DNA from: Penelope pileata
Taxonomy: Eukaryota; Chordata; Aves; Galliformes; Cracidae
Length of the DNA stretch: 64,000 bases
Assembly: GCA_013396635.1 (NCBI GenBank)
Contig: WBMW01004824.1
Coordinates: 264,044 to 328,043 of the forward strand
Direction of reading: 5' to 3'
Shown piece after piece: positions 1 to 11,570 of the stretch. How positions within the stretch are numbered: the stretch's first letter is position 1; every line of letters starts with the position of its first letter. The notes under the pieces are model-generated. The model was not told where the DNA came from and did not search any database. It saw only the letters and a program-made list of their open reading frames with translations. The position numbers were made by a program, and so were the translations under genes.

Positions 1-1900
1 GGCACCTGCACAAGGAATGGGAGCAGAAACCAACATGTCTGAGGCTGGAGAATGGGCGCTGCACAGATCCCTCAGCCCCCAGGTCACAGGCACTTAGAAA
101 CACAGCACTGATCCCTGCAGGGCTGTGGAGGGCAGGAGTTGGTGTGCAGCCCCTCATTGGGAGGGGAAACTGAGGCAGGGAGTGCAGAGCCACTCTTCTC
201 AAAGAGCCTTAAAACCAGGCCCATCTAACAAAACATCTTGCTGAAAGGCGCTGCTATTTCTGTAGAAATGACCAGCTTTACCAAAATGGATCTGTGGAGC
301 TGACATCGTGCAGTTTTAAGCACCCTGGTCCTGGAGGAGACAGCACACAGCCCTGACCTGCTCTGAGCAGGTGACAACCAGCAATGATCCCAGTGCACCG
401 TGGTGGCTCTCAGCTCTAGCAGATGTCCCATCTCAGTGCACCAACGGTGTTTTTCCCTTCTACACTGACCTCAGCCTTCTCCAGGGGCTCCTTCTCCATC
501 TGCTCCCAGCTCTGCCCGGCTTCTCCCAAAGCAGCCAGTGGTCACTCTGCTTTCATAAAACCTTGGTGGAAGACAGAAATGTGTCAAAGACACAGTCACT
601 GTGTGTACTACAGCAAACTGGACCAGCAATGAATGTGTTCACACCGCCAGCACTCAGCCACAGGCTCTGCTTGGTCCCATCACTATCGACCTTCAGGACC
701 TTACAAGCAGGTTGTCCCAGGCTTCTTGCCTGCAGGGAGCTCTGCTGGCATGCCTGACCACCCCGTGCCATGCCAAGGAGCTGAGAGGCTTCTGAGGGTG
801 TGTGCAGAGCCCTCCTGCCCAGGAGGTGATAGGTCAGCCTTCCTGCTGATTAGGGAAAAGATGCAGAAGACTACGGCTTGGGAAAGGATGGGAGCTCTGC
901 AGTCTGAAATATTTCAGATCTACAGGGAAAATGTGGGGGGAATGTTCTGGACAGAACAATTCTGTGCTGGGGACAAAGTTGAGGAGGATAAGAGCTTGGG
1001 AGCCTCTTCAATCCCCATGTGCAGGGGTACCAAACAGTGACGCTCAGACCACACATCCCTTATCAGCCCTCTGGTAGATACCCACTTCTCACATTTATAC
1101 ACCAGACTGTCAGAAGGTATATTTTTAAATTATTTTGTCCTAAACAGATCACAGCCAGACAGCTCTTCCTGTGCCTGAAAGAGACACGTGCCACGTTCTG
1201 TGGACACAGCAAGCAGGCTGTTAGGTCAACATCCACCACACTCCAACAGCTGCTACAGGAACAAGGCCTGGATCTGCTGAGCTCTTTTAAATAAATTTGA
1301 TAAATCTGGTGCACGTGGGAAGCGCTTTGCCTGGAGCCTCCTATTCCCTTCACCTAGAGGCCAGAGGCAGCACAGCTCTGTGGTACTCCGTGCTGCAGGA
1401 GCATCCTCCCGCTGGGAAGGGCTCACCCAGAGGCAGCACAGAGCAGAGCAGCCTCCCCGCAGCCACATCCTCCGGACAGTTAAGCAAGCTGCAGATGTGG
1501 GTGCAGAACCCGTGCTCTGGTGGAGCTGGACGACCTCAGCAGGGTGCACGTCCCACGTTGGCTGAACGCTGGGAGGAGGGCAGCTCCCCTCCACGCTCAC
1601 GCAGAGCCTGTGTTGCCCCAGCACATCTGGCACATCTGGCACATCTGGTGGTGCCGCTCGCTGCTCCCCCTCCTCCTGTCCCCGCTGTCCCTCAGCCCGG
1701 CACGGGGACCCGGCATGGCCCCGCACACGCCCACGCGTGTCAGCGGCAGCCGCTGCGTTTCCCGGCTCGTTCTGAAGTCCGAGAGTGCCACCTGGTGCTG
1801 CGAGGGGATCCCGCTGCCCGCCTCTGCGGACCGGCAGACCCTGCTGGGACGGACCGGCGGACCCCGCTCGGGGCGGCGCGGTGCTGGGGTGCAGCCGGGG
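1..1900. other. Left flank with no supported exon
   Basis: If the minus-strand gene at 2.0-5.1 kb continues past its exon 4, its next exon should lie here or beyond the window edge, starting with one base that completes a codon. I looked for such an exon on the minus strand and found none with a convincing acceptor, open frame and donor together. The long open frames at 1253-1950 lie in GC-rich sequence, are open on both strands and show no recognisable domain. A 9-bp direct repeat occurs at 1622-1648. Confidence 0.5.
1622..1648. repeat. 9-bp direct repeat, three copies
   Basis: Three perfect adjacent copies of CACATCTGG are seen. No function is suggested. It is a small simple repeat in GC-rich flanking DNA. 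Confidence 0.85.
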
Positions 1901-1920
1901 GGGATGCTCCCCCACCCCGG

Positions 1921-2023
1921 GGTGAGGGGCTCACCTGTACACAGGGGTGAGGAGCTCACCTGTACACAGGGGTGAGGGGCTCACCTGTACACAGGGGTGA
2001 TGAGGGGCTCACCTGTACACTGG
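1921..2023. repeat. 25-bp minisatellite carrying a repeated splice donor
   Basis: Three 25-bp units (1921-1945, 1946-1970, 1971-1995) are followed by a 28-bp unit (1996-2023) with three extra bases. On the minus strand every unit contains TACAG|GTGAGC, an excellent 5' splice-site sequence. The copy at 2007-2018 abuts exon 4 of the minus-strand gene and is probably the used or ancestral donor. The other three lie downstream of it in that gene. Splicing at any of them would include a TGA that directly follows the AGG codon at the exon end. Confidence 0.85.
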
Positions 2024-5000
2024 CAGCGCAGCGGAGGGCTCTGCAGGCAGGTCAGGGAGCTCTGGTGGCGGGGGTCCGTTCTCAGCTGCCATCAGCAGCG
2101 GCTCCTCTTCGCTTTCCAGTTCCATCATGCTTCTCGAGGCATGAGCCTGCAGAGACAAAAGGTTAAAACAAGACATTATAGTTGGCAAAATATCTCTGCA
2201 TGAGTTTGATTCTGAGGTAGCACTATTTCCAGTGGCTGATCTCAACAAAAAAAAATGCTATGTTCATCCTGTACCACCAACCTAATTTACCATCCGTACA
2301 TCTCAGGAATGCATCATAAGATTGAGTGGATGTCTCCTGGTACAGATGGAAACTGAGGCACCCAGGGTGAAAGCTGGCCCCGGGTCACACAGGGAGTGAG
2401 ACAAAATCTAGCAGGATTCTGGTCTCCAGGCTCCAATGCCCTAACTGTTAACTCAGCTCCCATCTCCCATATTTTTCCAGGCAGTGGCAGGGTGTGCAGT
2501 ATGGCTATGCTGGTTGGAAAAGGAAATCTATCTTAAAATGTCCTAGCAGCTCCAGGCAGCTCCCCAAGGCTACTGTTAAAACACTGCCCTGGAGTCCCTC
2601 TTTTCTGTCTGGAACAAAATATTGACCATTTCTCACAGCGCTGATAGTGCTCTGCAGCAGCCAGCAGAGAGCGGGCCTAATTTATTTTCTATTTGCATGC
2701 TGCACCGTTCACACCCCACACCCATGTTCTGAAAGAATGGCTTTATCAAACCACGAACCCTCCCACCGCCCCAGCTCCTTCCTGCTTCTAGCAGGTCCTG
2801 CATCTTTCTCAGCACCTCACAGAGCCCTGGCCAAGCAGCTGGAGCTCTGCTCTGCTGTAGGTTCACTTCTCTGCTGCAAAGTCGCCCAGGTTTTGTTGTC
2901 TGGATTGGAGATACCCATCCTCCTCCTCCCGTGACCTCCTCTGGGCTTGTTCTCACTGTCTTGCAGATCTTAGGGGAAATCACCAGCGTCCCTGACCTGA
3001 CCCCATCTTAGATGAAGATCTGGTCTGCTGGGCAGATCTCTGGCTCTGCTTTGGACCAATGTGTTGGGGAAGCCCAGGAGCTATTGCAATGAGATTGTCA
3101 GATATTGAGATAATTCTGCACATGCTCCTGGCTCCAGGGCTGCTGGGTGACCACTCGCCCCAGTTAAACAACCGTGGTCACAGTAGGGTCTGTAAGACCA
3201 GGAAGGAGTCCCAAAGGCCTGGCTCTTGCCACTATCCCTATTTCCCACCCATCCATCTCTTCACATTCATCCATTTCATCCACACCTCAGCGCACATCCC
3301 AACACCCCTCCATATATCACCCATCACAGTCCTGAGACCGTTCCTTGCTCAGCCAAAAAGGGCATCGGGGTACAGAAGAACTTCAGAAACACCCCCGAAA
3401 GCCCCCAGCCCCCAGAGGCATTGGTGCCTTGGCAGTGCCAGTGATCGGAGTTAGTGTCCCCTGCACTGAGCCATCCCTACACCTCTTCTCAGGTCTGAGG
3501 GCGCTGCACTGAAATCTTCCCCTCGGCCCCATGCTCAGCACCCTCTCACCAACCTTATGCGGAGTCCGCTGGTGTCTGTTCATGCTGATGAGCCTGTTCC
3601 ACAGGGACAGCTCTGCTTTCGGGGATCCTGCAGCCTCGTTTGCTGTTTAAAACAAGTCCAAAGAAAGCAGTGACTCCCCAGAGCCACCACCTCCCTCCCT
3701 ACATGCTGCCTTTGGCACAGCAATCAAATGTCTGAAGGAGGACACTGTGCCAGGCCCAGATTCTCTGGGAGCAGGAGAGCAAGCACACTTACCACCAGGC
3801 ATGCCTGGCACTGGATTAATTAGAAAACAATCTGAAGTGCCCCATCCCTCCCACTGCTGAGTGGTTTCAGTGCTCTCTTTGACCACTGATCTGATTTCCT
3901 GGGCAATCCCTCCAGCTGATATTATCCCACATGCCGCTTTGATGCCTGCACTCAGCCAGCAGCCAGCATGCAGCTCCAGCCCCAAGGCTCAGACTACAAA
4001 AAGCAGCACACAGACTGCAGAGAGTCACTGTCACCTGGGCAGTCCCTGCAGCCAGCTGCCCTGGGCCTCAGGGATGGGGGAGAAGGGGGTCCGCTCTCCC
4101 TCTGAGCCACCCTCTCACCTTTCAGGAGCTGCTCTTTCTCCCACTCAGTGTCAAAGTCCATAGAAAACATCGGCTCAGGGCGTGCAGAGGAGGTGACATC
4201 TTCATCAGCAGCACCCAGACGTTGGAGGAACCCATCCCTGGAGGCAAAGCACAATTAGGAGTGATTGAATGAAGGCAGGACCAGCACGGCCACTTCTGAC
4301 CCTCCAGCTGGATCTGACTGCATCCATTGTCACCAGCCCAGAGAGGCCAAGGGCTGCGGAGAGCTGTAATGCTCAGCCCTAAGGGGTGCCACAGTCTGTG
4401 TGGAGCAACCTGGGGAGCTGCAAGGAATGCTGCCTGCTGGGAACAGGTCGCCGCCCAGGTCCTGGAAGCCAGCTGCAGCCTTACTGGGAATGCTAGGCTC
4501 ATGTCAGAGTTCTCAGGTAAAAAATCTGCCCCTGGCTGTTCGCAGTATCCCATGGGGAGCTCTATTCAAGTATCACCTGCCTGGGATGTAATGAGGCTGA
4601 TGCAGACGAGGAGACTGCACCCTACCCCTTAGGGCACTCGTGCCCATGGCGACATGGCACAGAATATAATCCTATGCCATCCCCAAAACTTACATTTCCA
4701 GAGTTCTGTCGTCAAAACCTTCTGCTGCAGCTGTCCCCTCCTCACCGGCTGTCTCGCTGCTCTGTGGGGCCACGGTGCCACCAAGAGCCTCCACCCCATC
4801 CCCGGCCGCTGCTGGCTCCATGCTGCTGCCGCTGGCGGTCAGGCAGCTCCTGCTCGTGCTGCCCAAGGATCCCTGCAGGCTGACCTCCTGCAGCTCCCCC
4901 AGCAGCAGCTCCCTGCTCTCCCTCTCCGCGTCCCCGTAGGGCTCCTGGCATGTCTGCTCCCCACGGGCGGGCTCGGTGTGCTCTGCCTGCCCACCGCCGG

Positions 5001-5142
5001 GCTCCACAGCAGCACCCGGCTCCTGCTGCTCTGCCCTGGGCTCCTGTGCCCCCAGCAAGCCCCGCTGCTGCCTGATGAAGCTCCTGAGGAGCTGGAGCAG
5101 CGAGGGGCGGCTGGGCTCCCGGGCAGCCCACGGGGTGTCCAT
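2013..5142 (-). CDS. Unidentified four-exon gene divergent from BAK1 (GGNBP1 candidate by position)
   Basis: Coding exons on the minus strand are 5142-4694, 4237-4119, 3627-3554 and 2146-2013. All introns are GT-AG and the junction phases fit throughout (449, 119, 74 and 134 nt). The ATG at 5142 follows the divergent-promoter region. Exon 1 gives about 150 residues rich in Glu, Ala, Gly and Ser with a predicted helix near the start (LLQLLRSFIRQQ). Exon 2 adds MFSMDFDTEWEKEQLLKG, exon 3 adds SLWNRLISMNRHQRTPHK, and exon 4 adds an acidic stretch (MMELESEEEPLL) followed by a Pro-rich run. The chain is about 258 residues so far. It either continues left through the donor at 2012 or ends at the TGA overlapping that donor (259 aa). 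No enzyme motif, signal peptide or membrane segment is visible. In humans GGNBP1 lies divergently next to BAK1, which fits this position and strand; that identity is inference from synteny only. Confidence 0.6.
3554..3627 (-). CDS. Short internal exon 3 (74 nt) of the gene divergent from BAK1
   Basis: This exon is too short to stand out as an open frame. The acceptor reads CTGCAG before 3627 and the donor is AAG|GTTGGT at 3554/3553. It accepts the phase-1 end of exon 2 and ends in phase 0, exactly what exon 4 needs. Without it exon 2 would join exon 4 out of frame and meet a stop. The donor is weaker than consensus, so exon skipping is possible. Confidence 0.55.
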
Positions 5143-5260
5143 CGGCACTGGGAGCGGGGCTGGGGGGCGGCCAATGCCCTAACGGCTCAGAACAGGATTT
5201 GAATCCAACGGCCCCAAACGGCCCAGAGCTGGGACTGGGGCAGGGCCAGGGCTCTGCAGC
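5143..5260 (-). promoter_or_regulatory. Putative promoter and 5' UTR of the minus-strand gene
   Basis: The sequence upstream of the ATG at 5142 is GC-rich. It contains a CCAAT motif at 5171-5175 (read as ATTGG on the gene's own strand), about 30 bp before the ATG. No TATA box is seen. The motif is so close to the ATG that transcription may start just upstream of the codon, or the motif may lie in the 5' UTR. Low confidence. Confidence 0.3.
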
Positions 5261-7359
5261 GAGCAGGGAGGGAGGTGAAACATGCACAGCCCTGGGCTGG
5301 GAGGGGGCCCCCAAGAGTGGGGCCTGCAGCAACGTGTCCCTGCAGCATCCCCACCTCTGCCATGGGTTGGCCCAGCCCTGAATTTTTGCACTGTTCAGGG
5401 AGGTAGGAGGAAGGCTCACACAAATGTCTCAAGCACCCTCCAGCAGTGCAACACACCATGGCCAACACGATAAAGCTGAAACACAACTTCCACAGGCAGC
5501 AGTGGAGCAAACAGCTTTTAAAGGCAACATCTGTGCTTGCCGCCATGATGCCGTACTTCCATGACAATGACGGCAGGACGAGAAACTGCAGCAAACCCAG
5601 CCGCCCCTTTCTCCCTGGCCATCCCCTCACCAGGGCACAGTTCCTGTGTGTTTCCTGGGCACGGTGTCTGCACGGTGCCCTTGTGCCTGATGGAGCCGTG
5701 CTGTAGCCGCAGTGCCACGGGCACACAGCGGCCCTTGGGGCAGGGACAAGCTGGTAGGAGGGTGTTGTTGCTTCTACACTCAGCGTTCCTCCCAGCTGGC
5801 TCTGCCAGTGTCTGCTTGGCTAGCTCACAAGCTGCAAGAAGGCTTTCTCCCCCCCCCCCCAAACTCATCTAAAACTGCCAGTCATCATGACTGGCTGAAA
5901 CTGAGACTCTCCCACCCCCCAGCTGCATCCTCCTGCTTCCTTCCCTCTCGCTGCCCGTCTCAGGCAGCCAGCACAGGGCATGGCTCCCACAAAGCACTCC
6001 CCTTTGCCATCAGGAAAGCATCTTCACATTAGCCCCTTGCTCTTGCTGGAGCACAGCTGGCTGCAGCCCCTTTGCCAGCAGCAGAATGGGTTTACATGAC
6101 GTCAAACAATTGGTGAAACCACTTCCTAAAAGGCCAATGAATCCTGAAACCAGAGACTCCTCTGCAGCTGCTGTTCTACATCTCTGAACTCACACGGAAA
6201 AGAGGGACTGCTGGTAGAGGCCAGGAACATTTCACACCCAGACCCACAACTGTAAAGCCAGCTTGGAATTCTTCCCCATTGCCTCAATCTCTTAACAACA
6301 CAGCAGTGCAAACCAGGCTGTCCCTTCACCAGCAGAGCCACACACAGGGTTTAGACCACATTTCCAATGACCTCCCAAATGCTCCCAATGCCACCATTTC
6401 TCGATGTCCACATTGGCCTTTCCTACACAAGAGACAGAGATTTTGAACCAATTCCTCTCTTTTTCTCAATGTCTGCTCTCTCTATACCACTCTCCAGCAG
6501 TCATTTGCAGATACACTGCAGCACCTGTGTGCTGCATTTTGAGTTCAGCCCCCACGAGCACTTTGCTGTGGACACAGAGGAGTTGTCTAAGCCACCCCCT
6601 AGCAGTCATTTCCCTCCTGTCCCTGCCCCCTCCATCACTGCAGCATCCATTGCTTTACCCTCCACAGCCCTTCACTGGGGTCTGAGAGCAGAGGGTATCT
6701 CTGCAGCCAGGGCAGAGCCCTGTGCAGCCTGGGGCCGTTCTGCCAGCAAAGCCCAGCCAGCCACATCCAGGATTTAATAAATCTTTCTGCTCAGCTCCCT
6801 TGGGCAGGGAGCATCCCCCAGGGCACGTTGTCCCAGGGCACAAGTGGTGCTCCCATCACAGGGCAGGCAGGTAGTTTAATAACAAGCAGTCAAGCATTCA
6901 CAGCGCCCCAAACCTCTTATCTGGCATTTGTCAGCCCCGCTCTGGCAGCCTCCAGGAGAGGGAAGGCAGCTGGGGCAGCTGGGGCTGAGTCAAGCATCAG
7001 CCCTGCCGAGCTATCTCGCTCCCCAGAGGGAATCACGCCCTGTCCTCCAGCCACCCGAGATTTTCCCCAGTCGAGGTGGATTTCAGATCTCCTAACTCAC
7101 TGGTGTGAATCACCCCTGCTGCCACCAACTTTTCGCCTGGCGGCTCCACAGAAACGCTTCCCGCTAGAAATGCTCTAATGGCTTAAAGAGGGCACGCTGC
7201 CCTCCCTGCCAGGGAGCCTGGCAGTGACAAAACCAACCGTGCTGAGCCGCTGCAGCCTCCCCAGAAGGGCCAAAACCACCCCCAGACACCCCACAGGACA
7301 GCAGAAGACTCCGAGGGCCTCCTGGAAGCAGGGTGCCAAGGTGCATTGTGCTCCCCCCA
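5261..7359. other. Intergenic DNA between divergent promoters
   Basis: No exon with supported splice sites was found. A run of C occurs near 5851-5862. Short pyrimidine-rich stretches are present, but no CR1 match was recognised. The open frames here are short and lack domains. Confidence 0.45.
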
Positions 7360-7588
7360 CTCTGCAGAGCAGCCCCAGCCCTGCACCCAGGGCGTCCCTG
7401 GGTGTCCCGCAGCCTGGGGGTGTCCCCGAGACCCCCGAGCCCCCGGAGCATCCCCGGCCCCCGGGATGCGGGGCACAGCGCTGCCCGCTGCCCGCGGCCC
7501 CTTTCCCACGCCCGGGCCGGGTAAGGCGCCTCTAGAGGGAGCTGAGCCTTGCCCAGCTCCGCTTCTACGTCTATGGTCTGGGGTTGGG

Positions 7589-7612
7589 TTTCTTTTTTTT
7601 TTTTTTTTTTCT
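7589..7612. repeat. Poly-T tract inside a CpG island
   Basis: A run of about 22 T, followed by a longer pyrimidine-rich stretch to about 7660, lies within otherwise very GC-rich DNA. It could be the tail of a minus-strand retroposed sequence or a simple homopolymer. No adjoining element body was recognised. Confidence 0.7.
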
Positions 7613-7766
7613 CTCTTCTTTTCCCTCTTCCTCCCGGACCCTGCTCGCTTCCTTCCCCCGCACCGCGCCGCTGCGCTCCGGGGAGGAGCAGGAAGGGAGG
7701 CGGCGGGGATGGAGCAGCGGCCTGGGGGGATGCAGTAGCTCCCCGGGACACCCCCGGCCCGCCTGG

Positions 7767-8086
7767 NNNNNNNNNNNNNNNNNNNNNNNNNNNNNNNNNN
7801 NNNNNNNNNNNNNNNNNNNNNNNNNNNNNNNNNNNNNNNNNNNNNNNNNNNNNNNNNNNNNNNNNNNNNNNNNNNNNNNNNNNNNNNNNNNNNNNNNNNN
7901 NNNNNNNNNNNNNNNNNNNNNNNNNNNNNNNNNNNNNNNNNNNNNNNNNNNNNNNNNNNNNNNNNNNNNNNNNNNNNNNNNNNNNNNNNNNNNNNNNNNN
8001 NNNNNNNNNNNNNNNNNNNNNNNNNNNNNNNNNNNNNNNNNNNNNNNNNNNNNNNNNNNNNNNNNNNNNNNNNNNNNNNNNNNNNN
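7767..8086. other. Assembly gap (320 N)
   Basis: A run of N interrupts the CpG island. Open frames that cross it, on either strand, are artefacts of unknown codons. Confidence 0.99.
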
Positions 8087-8390
8087 GGGGATGGGCAGAG
8101 CCGCGGGGCCTCATCCTGCACCGCCCCAGCGGGAGGCTAAAATACACGGAGTGCAGCGATAGCCGGGGTGAGAGGTCTCGCTCCGTGCTCCTTTTGGCCC
8201 CAAAGGGCAAATGTTGCCTCTTTTGATGGTATTTTCTCCGAGTTTGGGAGGTTTTGTTGTTGTTTGTTCCCTTCCCTTGTGAGGCCGTGGCAGTGACAGC
8301 CCCCCCACATCCCAGCACAGGGACTGGGAGGTGTGGGGCAGGCAGCTCACGGGAGAGGAGCAGTGCTAGGCTAAGGGCCGCGGCGATGCC

Positions 8391-8417
8391 CATCCGTCCA
8401 TCCGTCCATCTGTCCGT
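8391..8417. repeat. TCCA/TCCG tetranucleotide microsatellite
   Basis: Alternating CATC, CGTC and TGTC tetranucleotides form a short imperfect array at the edge of the CpG island. Confidence 0.7.
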
Positions 8418-8658
8418 GTTCCTCCACTCGGGGCCATGACCTCAGCACAGGCACCACACGTGTGGCTGCGCGGGCTGCGCGCTTCCTGCCCCGCAGTGCC
8501 GGGATGGGAGTACACGGGGGGGTGGCTGCGGGGGCTCAAGGGCTGCCCGGGCCCTGGGAAGGAAGAGCACAAAATGGGCAAAGTCACCAGTTCTGCTCAC
8601 CTTGGCCAGGCTGGGATGAGCAGGGCCGGCTCTGCACTGACCACGCTGGGGTGGCAAG

Positions 8659-8697
8659 GGACAGGGGTGGCCGCAGGGGACAGGGGTGGCTGCAGGG
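8659..8697. repeat. 20-bp tandem duplication
   Basis: Two adjacent near-identical copies of a unit beginning GGGACAGGGGTGG are seen. This is a local duplication inside the presumed BAK1 first intron. Confidence 0.7.
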
Positions 8698-11570
8698 TCC
8701 TGTGGTCCCATGGCTGCTTGCTTTGCATCCCCTGATTGGCTCCATGCACGGGCTGGGGGCCAGGCCCATGAAATGCTTCTCCCAGAGGATGCTCTGTGCA
8801 TTTCCTGGAACAGGATCTTCTGAGCACGTCTGGGGGGATGTCAGAGCCCCACAGCCAGGCTTGGTGGCAGGGCCCTGCCTGCTTCTGCACAGCCCCTCCC
8901 CTCCAGGCCAGACCCAGCATCGTCCTGGCACCCAGGAGAAATTTGGAGAAAAGCTGGGAGAAGTTAAGGGATGAGTATGTCATGAGGGCACACAGGAGGT
9001 GTGTCAGAGCCCTTTGAGCAAAGGGGATGAGGGTGAAATGAGAAACAGTTGAGGCAAAGGTCTTTTTTATGAGGGAAGCCTGCGGGAAGGCTGATTCTTT
9101 GCCTGGCATGTGCTCCTTAATAAAGATAAGACTCCCATGCCATGGCGGAGGAGTTGCTAAATGCACAGCCAAGCTCCTTTTAACCCTTTGTGGCCTCCTC
9201 CAAGAGCAGAAAGCTGGAGTGGAGGGGAGTCTATGAGCAGCTGCTGAGCTGGACACCGCTGGCAGTGACCTGCGGCTCCATCTCCAGCCCTGCAGAGCCT
9301 TCATTTGCTGCAGCCTTGGGTTGTCTTTGGGTGTATGGTATCCTCCTTCACACCCCTTCTGGCACGGGGTTCCCATAACAAAGGGGGAATGGGGTGTACC
9401 AAAGGGACACTGGGCCGGGAAGCAGCAGGGATGAGGGCAGCAGTGCTCCTGGTGCAGGAGCTGGGCTGAGGCCAAGGCCAACAGCAGAGATGGGCACGGA
9501 GCGGCCCTGGGCATGCACCTGGTTTGCAGAAGTGGCAGCTTTGGGCATGGGTCACAGTGTGTGCAGGGATGCAGCCGCTGGTCCCAGGTGCGTGCAAAAG
9601 GGCCGTGGTGCCCCATGGTGCAAGAAAAGAAAGTGCTGCAAGAACCCATCTTGAGAAGGAAACCGAAAATGAAAGTCGGTTCAATGAAAATGAACTGATG
9701 GCCCCAGTTGCAGCTTGCCACAGTCGTTTCCTATGGGTTTGGCAGACAGTGAGTGTGAGGGATCACACGAGTCAGCTGCTGCGCAGGCGCTGGAGGCAGG
9801 TGCTCACCAGACGTCTTCAGGTTGGGCAGTCGGGGAATTCCCTGCGCTGATGCTGAGCTCTGGGCCGCAGGCAGTGGGCTGACGTGAAGCACCCTTCACG
9901 TCACCCTTCAAGCATCCGCAGCCAGCGCCGCGCTTGGTGCAGCCTCGGGCAGGAGCTCACCCCAGGTTGGTTTGTCCCCCAACCTACCAGGAAGCTGCTC
10001 CCAGTCTGCTCCCTGAAGCCTTCAGGTGTGCTGTGACTGCAGCCTCGCTGGGCGTGCATCTGCTGCCAGCGCTCGCAGAGCTGCTGCAGTGTGTCCCCAA
10101 GTGGGGGGCAGCAGGAGGGGACAGCCCTGGTTCCCAGCTCCTCTCCCAGCCCATGGTCCCCAGTGCTGATCCTCATCGTGTTTTCAGCTTTTCTTTGGAT
10201 GGAGATGTTTGAGGTTGGGGAGGAAAAGGGAAATCCTGTCCTCGGAGGCGTGTAGGAAAAAACAGCACCTCCATCTGTGTGTCACCGGGGCTCAGAGTCC
10301 CTGAAGCAGATTTGCAGATACATGAAGGCTTGCTAAGGCAGGCTGACCCCGTCTGCATTGCCAGCTCCCATCCCCACCGTGCCTGGAGCCCTCACTCCAC
10401 ACTGCTGTTCGTGATCTCCGTTTGTTTTTTCCTTCTGCATAATCTCAGCACAAAGCTGTAAGCTTGGAGCAGGTGCTGCACCTCTAATCTTGACATAGGT
10501 GGCTATTCTTCTGTAAGCAGCACGACTTTAAATTATTTTTGCCCAGGTTATGATTTAAACTTTTGGGTGTCAGTGTGTCCTCATGAATTTAGAGCTGGTG
10601 CAGAGAAGAAACCCCCCAGCCCCTAGGGGCTGGCCAGGGGACATGTACTGGCATGCTGCACAGGGGCAGGCAGCAGCGGGGTCCAGCCCTGCCCGCAGCA
10701 GCTGGCCTCAATTCCTTCCCTGCAAAAACCAGGGCTGATATAGAGGGGCGAGCAGAGGGCAGAGCAGCACATGAGAAGTTTGCAGAGCCCTCAGCACAGG
10801 TATGGATTTAGGATGTCTGGGGGCAGCTGGAACTGTGCGCTCAGTTTAATTTTCACGTTCAGGGAGGGGCTCAGAAGGCATAAATGGGAAATTAAAGCCT
10901 CTGGATATAGGAAAAGGGAGACTTCATTTCTTGTAGGAGTTGTGGAAACCCAGGCAGAGGTGCTTGCAGGAGGGAAGTGGTGTCGCTGAGGCCGCAGCAG
11001 CGGCTGTGGGTCAGTTTGCTCTGCTGGGTGCTGTTGGGAGTGCCCTCGGGGTGGCTGCAGTGGGGCAGCCCCACAGCACAGCTCCTGCAGAGCTGCTGCC
11101 CTGCTCTGGGTGCTGCTGGTGGTCCCTCTGTGCTGGGCTCTGTGCTTATTCTGAGGCTGCTGCAGGCAGTGCTGCTTGAACTGGAGCAGCCCAGCCCCTG
11201 CTGAGGGCCGGAGGACGGCCAGCAGCCTTCCAGCAGGGGTGGGGAGATGGGAGGTGGGGTCGGGCGCTGGGTGACTCCTGTTGTGGCATATTGCCACCTG
11301 CAAACACCTTGATGAGAAGAGCCAGGAAGAGGGAAGAGATCCAGCCTGGGGAAGTGGTGCTGCCAGGAATCAGGGAGTGAGGTGCAGGGAAGGGAGGAGC
11401 CGGGAGGTGAAAGCACGCAGCTCCTCTCCAAGCACTGGGCTCAGCCGAGGGGGCTCCCAGGTGCTGTCCTGAGAGCTCTGCAGGGGAACCAGAGGCCCCC
11501 AGTGCTGTGCCCACTTCATGCCTGGCTGACGCTGTCTCTGCTGCCGCAGGAACCGCCGAGCATCTCTGCC

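Larger units (their letters stand above)
7360..8540 (+). promoter_or_regulatory. CpG island, probable BAK1 promoter and untranslated first exon
   Basis: The sequence is very GC- and CpG-rich on both sides of the assembly gap at 7767-8086. It is the only such island upstream of BAK1 apart from the minus gene's own start region. A strong splice donor (CCGG|GTAAGG) lies at 7520/7521 on the plus strand and could end the BAK1 untranslated first exon, to be joined to the acceptor at 11549. The transcription start cannot be placed and may lie inside the gap. Confidence 0.45.

Noticed and set aside
1253..1950. Long open frames on both strands
   Set aside because: GC-rich sequence with few stops in any frame; no domain, no supported splice sites, and low-complexity Pro/Arg/Ala content.
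4742..5419. 225-codon minus-strand open frame overlapping exon 1 of the divergent gene
   Set aside because: It is another frame of GC-rich sequence. The frame starting at 5142 is the one that joins the downstream exons in phase.
7164..8393. 409-codon minus-strand open frame
   Set aside because: It spans 320 N read as unknown residues; the real parts on either side have no domain and lie in a CpG island.
8597..9721. 374-codon minus-strand open frame
   Set aside because: Rich in Cys, His, Pro and Ser as expected from random reading of this composition; no family motif; upstream and downstream signals are absent.
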